Of a stretch of DNA of 5,775 bases, positions 1-5,056 are shown piece after piece. The notes below the pieces were generated by a model. The model did not search any database, had not been told where the DNA came from, and saw only the letters and a program-made list of their open reading frames with translations. Each line of letters starts with the position of its first letter. Within the stretch, counting starts at the first letter, position 1. The stretch comes from Mycoplasmatota bacterium (GTDB taxonomy: Bacteria; Bacillota_I; Bacilli_A; RF39; UBA660): positions 1-5,775 of the forward strand of contig JAAZDL010000097.1 of assembly GCA_012512795.1 (NCBI GenBank). The letters run 5' to 3'. The position numbers were made by a program, and so were the translations under genes.

Positions 1-718
1 AAATAGATTAAGCGAAGAGTATTCTTTAGGATATGAAAGAGCTAAAAATGAATATATATTAGAAATAGATGAGAATATAGCTCGCGAAAAAGTAACTAGT
101 TTAAGAAGAAAGATTAAATCTTTGGGTGATATTAATTTAGGTTCAATAGAAGAATATGATAGGATATCTACGAGAGTAAACTTTTTAAATAAGCAAAAAG
201 ATGATTTAACTAAAAGTGAAGAAGATTTATTAAATATTATTAATGATATGGATGAAGTAATGAAAGATAAGTTTGTAAAATCATTTAATAATATAAATAA
301 TGAATTTAATAGAGTGTTTAAACAATTATTTAAAGGTGGAGATGCTCATTTAGAACTAGTTGATTCTAATAATGTGTTAGAAAGTGGGATAAATATTATA
401 GCTGTACCTCCTGGTAAAAATCTAAAACCTCTTAGTTTATTATCTGGAGGAGAGAGAACATTAACTGCAATTAGTTTGTTATTTTCAATAATGAATTTAG
501 AAGAAGTCCCTTTTGTTATTCTTGATGAAGTAGAATCAGCTCTTGATGAGGCTAATGCTACTATATTTGGAGAATATTTAAACAACTATAAAAATAAAAC
601 CCAATTACTAGTAATAACTCATAAAAAGAAAACAATGGAATATTTAGATAAACTGTATGGTGTTACTATGCAAGAAAGTGGAGTAAGTAAACTAGTAAGT
701 GTAAAACTAGATAAATAA
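1..718 (+). CDS. smc: Chromosome partition protein SMC, C-terminal part (5' end outside window)
   Basis: SMC is the ATPase core of the bacterial condensin-like complex (with ScpA and ScpB) that compacts and segregates the chromosome. Reading from base 2 gives 238 residues up to the TAA at 716-718. Seen in order: the end of the coiled coil (roughly visible residues 1-40), the LGDINLGSIEEY stretch typical of the transition into the C-terminal head, more coiled coil, the ABC signature LSGGER (bases 440-457), Walker B VILDE with its catalytic Glu (about 515-529), the D-loop SALDEAN, the LLVITHKK switch region and the family ending YGVTMQESGVSKLVSV. The open frame continues to the window edge, so the TTG at 122 is an internal codon and not a start. 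The Walker A head and hinge must lie upstream. The gene is last on its strand before a convergent gene; no ftsY follows directly, unlike the common Bacillus order (family knowledge). Identity is very secure. Confidence 0.97.
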   Translation, partial: NRLSEEYSLGYERAKNEYILEIDENIAREKVTSLRRKIKSLGDINLGSIEEYDRISTRVNFLNKQKDDLTKSEEDLLNIINDMDEVMKDKFVKSFNNINNEFNRVFKQLFKGGDAHLELVDSNNVLESGINIIAVPPGKNLKPLSLLSGGERTLTAISLLFSIMNLEEVPFVILDEVESALDEANATIFGEYLNNYKNKTQLLVITHKKKTMEYLDKLYGVTMQESGVSKLVSVKLDK

Positions 719-719
719 A

Positions 720-739
720 AAAAGACCTAACGGTCTTTT
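720..739. terminator. Short bidirectional rho-independent terminator between convergent genes
   Basis: The arms AAAAGACC (720-727) and GGTCTTTT (732-739) pair perfectly around the 4-base loop TAAC. On the minus strand the hairpin is followed by a run of T (complement of A717-723), a textbook terminator for the gene at 727-1749. On the plus strand the tail TTTTCTATTTG is weaker but still U-rich, so it probably also ends smc. The hairpin contains the stop codon and last codons of the minus-strand gene and starts two bases after the smc stop. Confidence 0.85.
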
Positions 740-1749
740 CTATTTGTATTATTGTTGTTGTTAGTATTACTATTACTAGGATCATTAGTGTTAGTGTTAG
801 TGTTAGGTGTAGTATTAGTATTGCTAGAGGCAATAGCAACTTCTATTTTAATAATTTTAGTTTTAACTTTAAAGAATGTACTAGTAACATTTTCTGCATC
901 AGTTGTAATAGTAAACTTATCGAATTTTCTAGATGTTGTTATAGCCGGATAATTATTTTCAAAACTTTTGTATGTTGTATCGTCAAATAAATATTTTATA
1001 GTTTCTTTTATAGAACTATATAAATTAGTTGTATATTCTCCAGTTGTATCTTGAACTAGTATTGTATATGCTTTATCAGTCTTAGTCACTAATAATAATA
1101 TTTTACCTTTAGCAGCTGTAAACTTAGCTTCTGGTTTATTTAAATCATCTTTTAAAGTAGTTAAATCATCAGCAGTTATATATATATTTTCCTCTGGTAA
1201 TGTATTAGCATTGTCAAGATTAGAATCTAATATTGATTTTTTAATATTAATATAAACTGTTGTATCAGTTGGAGTATTTTTTATTTGTACTCCTTGAAGT
1301 ATTCCAGTTTCAGTAAACTTATCAAGGTTATATCTTTCAAAGACAAGACCTTCTTCGTGACCATTTGTTATAGATACAGCTTCAATCATAAATTCAACTA
1401 CTATATTAGCAACAGCTTCATCAGCTGAACTATATTTCATAAATAATACCTTTTCTCCAGATATATCTTGATATTCAAATTTAAATGATGCTGTAGATAC
1501 ACCAGTACTATAAGAAACATAAACATTCTTATCTTTTATTTTTGCTTCTATTTTTATACCAACATCAGAATGTTTTTTTAGTCCCTTCATTTTATTAAAA
1601 TTTGCTACTATAGGCTCTAAATCATGTTTGACAGCTCCTAAGACACCGTGCCCAGTGTTATATGATATAATACCAACTACACCAGCAGCAAGAACTAAAA
1701 CCCATATAGTACCCCAAATAATTAATCTAATTAAATTCCCTTTATTCAT
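727..1749 (-). CDS. Membrane-anchored extracytoplasmic protein of unknown function with Asn/Thr-rich C-terminal tail
   Basis: I do not recognise this 340-residue protein. The N-terminus has a few charged or polar residues and then a hydrophobic segment (about residues 7-30, LIRLIIWGTIWVLVLAAG) that looks like an uncleaved anchor or signal; no lipobox Cys is present. Residues about 35-305 are a mixed alpha/beta-looking domain with many alternating Lys/Thr/Val strands and no cysteine, presumably outside the membrane. The last ~30 residues (309-338) are nearly all Asn, Thr, Ser and Pro, ending NRKDR, like a flexible wall-spanning or spacer tail but with no LPXTG sorting signal. The ATG start at 1749 has a good Shine-Dalgarno AGGAG (1763-1759, 9-nt spacing). 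It lies 70 bp downstream of def on the same strand, with a terminator in between, so it is probably transcribed separately. That it is a real gene is secure; the function is not known. Confidence 0.85.
   Translation of the reverse strand: MNKGNLIRLIIWGTIWVLVLAAGVVGIISYNTGHGVLGAVKHDLEPIVANFNKMKGLKKHSDVGIKIEAKIKDKNVYVSYSTGVSTASFKFEYQDISGEKVLFMKYSSADEAVANIVVEFMIEAVSITNGHEEGLVFERYNLDKFTETGILQGVQIKNTPTDTTVYINIKKSILDSNLDNANTLPEENIYITADDLTTLKDDLNKPEAKFTAAKGKILLLVTKTDKAYTILVQDTTGEYTTNLYSSIKETIKYLFDDTTYKSFENNYPAITTSRKFDKFTITTDAENVTSTFFKVKTKIIKIEVAIASSNTNTTPNTNTNTNDPSNSNTNNNNNTNRKDR
785..807. repeat. Hexanucleotide tandem repeat inside the Asn/Thr-rich tail
   Basis: TTAGTG is repeated three full times plus a partial copy (785-807) on the plus strand. 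The surrounding 745-822 is also a degenerate TTG/TTA/GTA triplet-like tract. On the coding (minus) strand it gives alternating Asn-Thr. The unit is six bases, so copy-number change would lengthen or shorten the tail without shifting the frame. Confidence 0.8.
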
Positions 1750-1775
1750 AACTCTTATCTCCTAATTGTAATTAT

Positions 1776-1803
1776 ATAATAAATATAAAAAAAAATAAAG
1801 CAA
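1776..1803 (-). promoter_or_regulatory. Possible promoter of the unknown anchored protein gene
   Basis: On the minus strand, TTGCTT (1803-1798) and TATTAT (1781-1776) are separated by 16 bp. An alternative -10, TATAAT at 1776-1771, matches better but has no -35 at normal spacing. The elements overlap the def terminator. The region is so AT-rich that chance matches are likely, so the call is weak. Confidence 0.3.
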
Positions 1804-1821
1804 TTTTAATCACTTTATTTT
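1787..1821 (-). terminator. A/T-rich rho-independent terminator of def
   Basis: On the minus strand the arm AAAATAAAG (1821-1813) pairs perfectly with CTTTATTTT (1800-1792) around a 12-base loop. The 3' arm is followed directly by more T (complement of A1787-1791). The stem has only one G-C pair, so the hairpin is weak, but the U tract is strong. The first stem bases are part of the def stop codon (TAA, 1822-1820). Confidence 0.6.
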
Positions 1822-2371
1822 AAATTGGCCTCATATTATCAATATTTTTAAATGGATCTTTTTTATCAATTCTATCTATATATATAATTCCGTTTAAATG
1901 ATCTATTTCATGTTGAAATGCAACTGAGATTTCTTCTCTAACTCTTTTAGTTTGTTTTTCACCTTCAACATTATAATATTCAACTGTAATTCTTGCATAT
2001 CTAGGTATAATACCTTCTATATCAGTAGTTACACTTAAACATCCTTCTCCTTCTTCAACATATATTTCTTCTTCTGAATGAGTTATTATTTTAGGATTAA
2101 CTACTGTATATTCTTCAAAACTTCCATCCTCTTTTTTATACGAAATAACAAAGAATCTTTTTAGTATTCCAAGCTGTACTGCAGCTAGGCCCATACCAGC
2201 TCTTATATTATTCTTTTCAGCATATTCTTCATCTTGACTTAATCTTAAATATTTAATCATATTATCTATTAATTCTTTATCTTTAGATGACATTGGGAAA
2301 ACAACTTCATCGCTTTTTTCTCTCAATATTTTAGCGTATTTTTCATCTAATATATCACACTCATTAATCAT
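1820..2371 (-). CDS. def: Peptide deformylase (type 2)
   Basis: Peptide deformylase is a metal-dependent hydrolase that removes the formyl group from the N-terminal Met of new proteins as they leave the ribosome. All three family motifs are present in the 183 residues: motif I GMGLAAVQ (59-66), motif II EGCLS (109-113) with metal ligand Cys111, and motif III QHEIDHLNG (153-161) with metal ligands His154 and His158 and catalytic Glu155. The length and the LRLSQDEEYAEKNNIRAG insertion before motif I fit the type 2 enzymes of Gram-positive bacteria such as Staphylococcus and Bacillus. One departure is Val65, where most relatives have Pro (GLAAPQ). The ATG at 2371 is chosen because AAGGGTG (2387-2381) lies 9 nt upstream. 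The gene is read away from the 2492 operon, from its own divergent promoter, and ends in its own terminator. Identity is secure. Confidence 0.96.
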   Translation of the reverse strand: MINECDILDEKYAKILREKSDEVVFPMSSKDKELIDNMIKYLRLSQDEEYAEKNNIRAGMGLAAVQLGILKRFFVISYKKEDGSFEEYTVVNPKIITHSEEEIYVEEGEGCLSVTTDIEGIIPRYARITVEYYNVEGEKQTKRVREEISVAFQHEIDHLNGIIYIDRIDKKDPFKNIDNMRPI

Positions 2372-2392
2372 ATTATTTCACACCCTTTACTA

Positions 2393-2421
2393 ATTCTATC
2401 AAAAAACAGTGAAAAATTCAA
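2393..2421 (-). promoter_or_regulatory. Promoter of def (extended -10)
   Basis: On the minus strand, TTGAAT (2421-2416) and TAGAAT (2398-2393) are separated by exactly 17 bp, and the -10 is preceded by TGA, giving an extended -10 (TGATAGAAT, 2401-2393). Transcription would begin near 2388-2385, right at the Shine-Dalgarno, so the leader would be very short (about 15 nt before the ATG). The T-run plus TGATANAAT pattern resembles the queA promoter. Confidence 0.55.
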
Positions 2422-2433
2422 TTTTTAATTGAA
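2417..2433. repeat. Inverted repeat between the divergent promoters
   Basis: TTCAATT (2417-2423) and AATTGAA (2427-2433) are perfect 7-bp inverted arms around TTT. The arms coincide with the -35 boxes of the def promoter (left arm, minus strand) and of the 2492 promoter (right arm, plus strand). It may be an operator, or simply the symmetry of two back-to-back TTGAA -35 boxes; there is no U tract to make it a terminator. Confidence 0.55.
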
Positions 2434-2457
2434 AAAGACAACTAATAATTATATAAT
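2429..2457 (+). promoter_or_regulatory. Strong sigma-A-type promoter of the surface protein-cvpA-trxA operon
   Basis: TTGAAA (2429-2434) and a perfect TATAAT (2452-2457) are separated by 17 bp, the consensus spacing. Transcription would start near 2464, giving a leader of about 28 nt with a Shine-Dalgarno (GGAG, 2480-2483) 8 nt before the ATG at 2492. Confidence 0.75.
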
Positions 2458-2491
2458 TGTATATATACTATAGTTGGATGGAGAGTAGAGT

Positions 2492-3979
2492 ATGAATAGT
2501 TATAAAGTTAAACTAGCATTTGCTTCAATTGGAATTTTAATTACTATTTTTTTTATGTTTATCTCTACTTATGCATATATTACTATGAATGATAATGGAA
2601 ATGAAATAGATGAAATACTAAAAGAATTTTATGAAGTTATTAATGTAAAATATAATGATACTAGTAATGTTTCTTTGGTAAATGCACATGCTGGAGATAG
2701 TATTGTCAAAACATTTACTATTAAAAATATTGGCGGTAAAGCTGTATATTATAATATACTCTTAGATGATCTTGTAAATAATTTTGTTAATATAGATGAT
2801 TTAGTATTTTCTTTATCATCAGAAAGTGGTGCTTTAGTATCACAAACTGCTATGCCTAATACTGAAGATAGTCTCATAGCTTCTAATGTTTTAATAAATT
2901 CAGGAACTACTCACTCATATATTATGACTATAACTTTTTTAAAAACAACTGAAGATCAAAGTAATAACGAAAATAAAATATTTTCTTCTAATATAAAAAT
3001 ATTACCTTCTAGTAAAGAATATAACATGTTGTATGAAAAAAATACACTTGGTAATAAAATATTAGTTAATAATACATTTACTTCAGAAAGTAATATAAAT
3101 TATAAAACAAGTTCTAGTGAAAATGGTTTATATTATACTAATAATTCTATTAACGGAAGTACAGTTTATTTCTTTAGAGGAAAAAATGATGAATTGAATA
3201 ATAATATTATTTTTGCTAATTATTGTTGGAAAATACTTAGAACTACCGAAGATTTAGGTATTAGAATTATATATAATGGTACTTATGAAAATGGAGTATG
3301 TAATAATAATGTTTCTATTCAAAATACATCTTTATTTAATAATAATTCAAATTATAATGCTTATGTAGGATATATGTACGGATCTGTAAATGGTTCTTCA
3401 TATAAAAACGAACATACTAATACAAACTCCAGTATTATAAAGTCAGTTTTAGATAGTTGGTATTCTACTAACTTAAGTTCGTATTCAAGTTATATTAAAG
3501 ATTCTTATTATTGTAATAATAGAAAAACAACTAAATTTAGAATCAATAATGTAGTTTACGGAGTAAAAGGTTATAGTAATGAAAATACTGGATATCAGTC
3601 TGTAAAAAGATTGTCTTTAGATACAGTTAGGCCATCATATAATTGTTATAATAAAAATGATATTTTTACAGTTAGTGATATAAGAGGAAACATGTCTCTT
3701 ACTAATCCTGTAGGGCTTATAACTGCTGATGAACTTGTTTTTGCTGGTTACACAACAATAAATAATAATTATTTATATAGTTTAGGTTCTTACTGGACTA
3801 TGACACCTGCATATTTTAATGGTAGTATTGCTTATAACTATATATTTGAATCAAATAAGCTACTTATAAAGCCAGTTGATTCTTCTTATAGTATTAGACC
3901 TGTAATAACACTAAAACATGATGTTAAAGTTTCATCAGGAAATGGTTCTTTAACCTCACCATATAAAATAACAAATTAG
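2492..3979 (+). CDS. Large N-terminally anchored surface protein, TasA/camelysin-like N-terminal region and DUF6273-like C-terminal region
   Basis: The 495-residue protein starts with a hydrophobic segment (about residues 8-29, after two Lys) that acts as a signal or anchor. Residues ~58-170 have the look of a beta-sandwich of the TasA/camelysin (CalY) kind: GDSIVKTFTIKNIGGKAVYY, then THSYIMTITFL. A Ser/Asn-rich linker (to ~225) follows. The C-terminal region (~225-495) opens with VYFFRG, FANYCWKILRT and GIRIIYNGTY. It ends GLITADELVFAGY, SYWTMTP, IRPVITL and a SLTSPYKI close, which recalls DUF6273-type secreted proteins of uncultured gut Bacillota; these family names are from memory and are tentative. 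It has four cysteines (245, 270, 341, 385), all in the C-terminal region, so disulfides are possible. No LPXTG motif is seen. Asn, Ser and Tyr are strongly enriched. It has its own strong promoter, and cvpA follows after 14 bp with no terminator. The gene is certain, surface location likely, function unknown. Confidence 0.8.
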   Translation: MNSYKVKLAFASIGILITIFFMFISTYAYITMNDNGNEIDEILKEFYEVINVKYNDTSNVSLVNAHAGDSIVKTFTIKNIGGKAVYYNILLDDLVNNFVNIDDLVFSLSSESGALVSQTAMPNTEDSLIASNVLINSGTTHSYIMTITFLKTTEDQSNNENKIFSSNIKILPSSKEYNMLYEKNTLGNKILVNNTFTSESNINYKTSSSENGLYYTNNSINGSTVYFFRGKNDELNNNIIFANYCWKILRTTEDLGIRIIYNGTYENGVCNNNVSIQNTSLFNNNSNYNAYVGYMYGSVNGSSYKNEHTNTNSSIIKSVLDSWYSTNLSSYSSYIKDSYYCNNRKTTKFRINNVVYGVKGYSNENTGYQSVKRLSLDTVRPSYNCYNKNDIFTVSDIRGNMSLTNPVGLITADELVFAGYTTINNNYLYSLGSYWTMTPAYFNGSIAYNYIFESNKLLIKPVDSSYSIRPVITLKHDVKVSSGNGSLTSPYKITN

Positions 3980-3993
3980 AAAGGAAAATTATT

Positions 3994-4659
3994 ATGTATA
4001 TTTTAGATGCCGTAATTATAGTATTACTCATAACAGGAGCAATGGCTGGTATGAGGAGAGGTTTTTTTAAACAAACTGTTTTATTAATTGGATTAGTTGT
4101 TTGTCTTGTTTTAGCTTTTTATTTAAGAACTCCTATCGCAACATTTATGTACAAAGTTTTACCATTTTTTAACTTTGCTGGAGTATTTCATGGAGTTGCT
4201 ATAATTAATATATTAGTATATGAAGTAATAGCATTCTTAATTATATTTTCAGTGTTATATTTAGTACTTAGACTTATACTAAAACTTACTGGATTAATAG
4301 AAGGTGTACTTAAAGCAACAGTAATTCTTGGCTTCTTTTCAAAAATTGGAGGAGCTATAGTAGGTGTTATTGAATCTTATGTTATTATATTTATATTAAT
4401 ATTTTTATTTAATCAACCATTTTTAACTATAAGAGGGTTAGAGGAGTCATGGTTAAGTAAAAGAGTACTTGATTCAACACCAATTATGAGTGATGCAATT
4501 AAAGATACTAGAGATGCTATTACTGAGTTATATACTATTAGTGAAAGACATAAAGATAATTCTGAAGAATTTAATAAAGAAGCTATTCAACTATTCTTAA
4601 AATATGATATAATTAGTCAGAAGAACGTTGACTTGCTTAAAGAGAAAGGAAAAATATAA
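3994..4659 (+). CDS. CvpA family membrane protein
   Basis: This 221-residue protein has the CvpA (colicin V production) family plan. The start is YILDAVIIVLLITGAMAGMRRGFFKQ, with the conserved G-x-x-RG-F turn after the first membrane segment (~3-20). Further hydrophobic segments follow at ~28-43, ~68-98 and ~110-140; the last contains LGFFSKIGGAIVGVIESY, matching the Gly-rich last helix of the family. A charged tail (~145-221) probably sits in the cytoplasm. E. coli CvpA is needed for colicin V production and relates to envelope stress; the role in Gram-positives is unclear. The Shine-Dalgarno AAAGGA (3980-3985) is 8 nt before the ATG. The stop codon is one base from the trxA start, so the two genes are probably translationally coupled. 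A cvpA-polX-mutS2 order near trxA is known in Bacillus; here mutS2 is not between them. Family assignment is good, function open. Confidence 0.85.
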   Translation: MYILDAVIIVLLITGAMAGMRRGFFKQTVLLIGLVVCLVLAFYLRTPIATFMYKVLPFFNFAGVFHGVAIINILVYEVIAFLIIFSVLYLVLRLILKLTGLIEGVLKATVILGFFSKIGGAIVGVIESYVIIFILIFLFNQPFLTIRGLEESWLSKRVLDSTPIMSDAIKDTRDAITELYTISERHKDNSEEFNKEAIQLFLKYDIISQKNVDLLKEKGKI

Positions 4660-4660
4660 T

Positions 4661-4954
4661 ATGATACATCTAAATGATGAAAATTTTAATGATTTAATTA
4701 AAGAAGGGAAAGTACTTGTAGACTTCTATGCTGAGTGGTGTGGTCCTTGTAAAATGATGGGACCTGTACTTGAAGAAGTATCTAATAATATCAAAGTTGT
4801 TAAAGTAGATATAGATAAATTTGGAAATCTTGCTAATGAATATAGAATTATGAGTGTTCCAACTTTAGTATTCTTTAAAGATGGGGTTCAAACACTTGAA
4901 GTTGTTGGTTTTCATACTAAAGAAGAGTTAAATGAAATAATAGATAATATATAA
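4661..4954 (+). CDS. trxA: Thioredoxin
   Basis: A 97-residue thioredoxin, the small cytoplasmic disulfide reductant recycled by thioredoxin reductase. It has the active site WCGPC (residues 26-30; redox Cys27 and Cys30), the buried Asp21 in VDFYAEWC, the cis-Pro67 loop SVPT (65-68) and the FFKDG-VGF strands near the C-terminus. No signal peptide is present. The frame is open upstream to a possible ATG-like start at 4628, but that would add 11 residues overlapping cvpA. The ATG at 4661 is preferred because AAAGGA (4645-4650) lies 10 nt upstream and the resulting N-terminus MIHLNDENFND matches the family. It is slightly shorter than the usual 103-108 residues. It starts one base after the cvpA stop and is the last gene of the operon; the terminator overlaps its final codons. 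Identity is very secure. Confidence 0.96.
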   Translation: MIHLNDENFNDLIKEGKVLVDFYAEWCGPCKMMGPVLEEVSNNIKVVKVDIDKFGNLANEYRIMSVPTLVFFKDGVQTLEVVGFHTKEELNEIIDNI

Positions 4955-4969
4955 TCTATTATTTTTTTT
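4935..4969 (+). terminator. Rho-independent terminator after trxA
   Basis: An 11-bp perfect stem, AAATAATAGAT (4935-4945) with ATCTATTATTT (4954-4964), closes an 8-base loop (4946-4953). It is followed by more T, making an eight-T run at 4962-4969. The stem has only two G/C pairs, but length and U tract make it convincing. It covers the last six sense codons and the stop of trxA. Confidence 0.85.
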
Positions 4970-4998
4970 ATTTCATAGTATATTTTAATATGTTTTTT

Positions 4999-5007
4999 TG
5001 ATATAAT
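4999..5007 (+). promoter_or_regulatory. Extended -10 promoter of queA
   Basis: TGATATAAT (4999-5007) is a perfect extended -10, preceded by a T run (4992-4998). No good -35 is found at 16-18 bp; the best is TATATT at 4979-4984. An extended -10 can make up for this. Start of transcription is expected near 5013, giving a leader of about 44 nt. Confidence 0.7.
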
Positions 5008-5021
5008 CTTACACGAGATGT

Positions 5022-5056
5022 GAGGTGAATCGCTAGGCTGTTTTCCTAGTGGATGA
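5022..5056 (+). promoter_or_regulatory. queA leader: distant strong Shine-Dalgarno plus spacer hairpin
   Basis: GAGGTGA (5022-5028) matches the anti-Shine-Dalgarno over seven bases but ends 28 nt before the queA ATG, far outside the usual 5-10 nt. Between them is a hairpin: CTAGG (5033-5037) pairs with CCTAG (5045-5049) around a 7-base loop, and the stem can extend through G5032-U5050 and C5031-G5051. With the stem folded, about 7 unpaired bases remain between the Shine-Dalgarno and the ATG, a normal distance. The only nearby alternative is a weak GGATGA (5051-5056) that touches the start codon. Pairing and spacing are seen; the looping-out role is inferred. Confidence 0.5.

Noticed and set aside
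346..585. 79-residue open frame on the minus strand within smc
   Set aside because: It lies wholly inside the conserved smc head-domain sequence, has no family features and is an antisense shadow.
785..807. Telomere-like or CRISPR-like repeat
   Set aside because: The hexamer array is short, contiguous, in frame and inside a coding sequence; there are no spacers.
752..952. 66-residue Leu/Val-rich open frame on the plus strand
   Set aside because: Its hydrophobic repeats are only the antisense reading of the Asn/Thr codons of the minus-strand gene; there is no credible Shine-Dalgarno or independent support.
4628..4660. Longer thioredoxin starting at 4628
   Set aside because: It would overlap cvpA by 32 bases and add residues absent from the family; the ATG at 4661 has a suitable Shine-Dalgarno.
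5018..5056. N-terminal extension of queA from ATG 5018 if TGA encoded Trp
   Set aside because: The frame upstream contains two TGA codons (5021 and 5054). Known QueA proteins begin right at the 5057 position, and all Trp in the window is encoded by TGG, so there is no evidence for recoding.
5014..5056. preQ1 riboswitch in the queA leader
   Set aside because: The leader has no CCCTC-type P1 partner and no A-rich tail for the preQ1-I pseudoknot as I remember the consensus; only a simple hairpin is visible. A covariance-model search would settle it.
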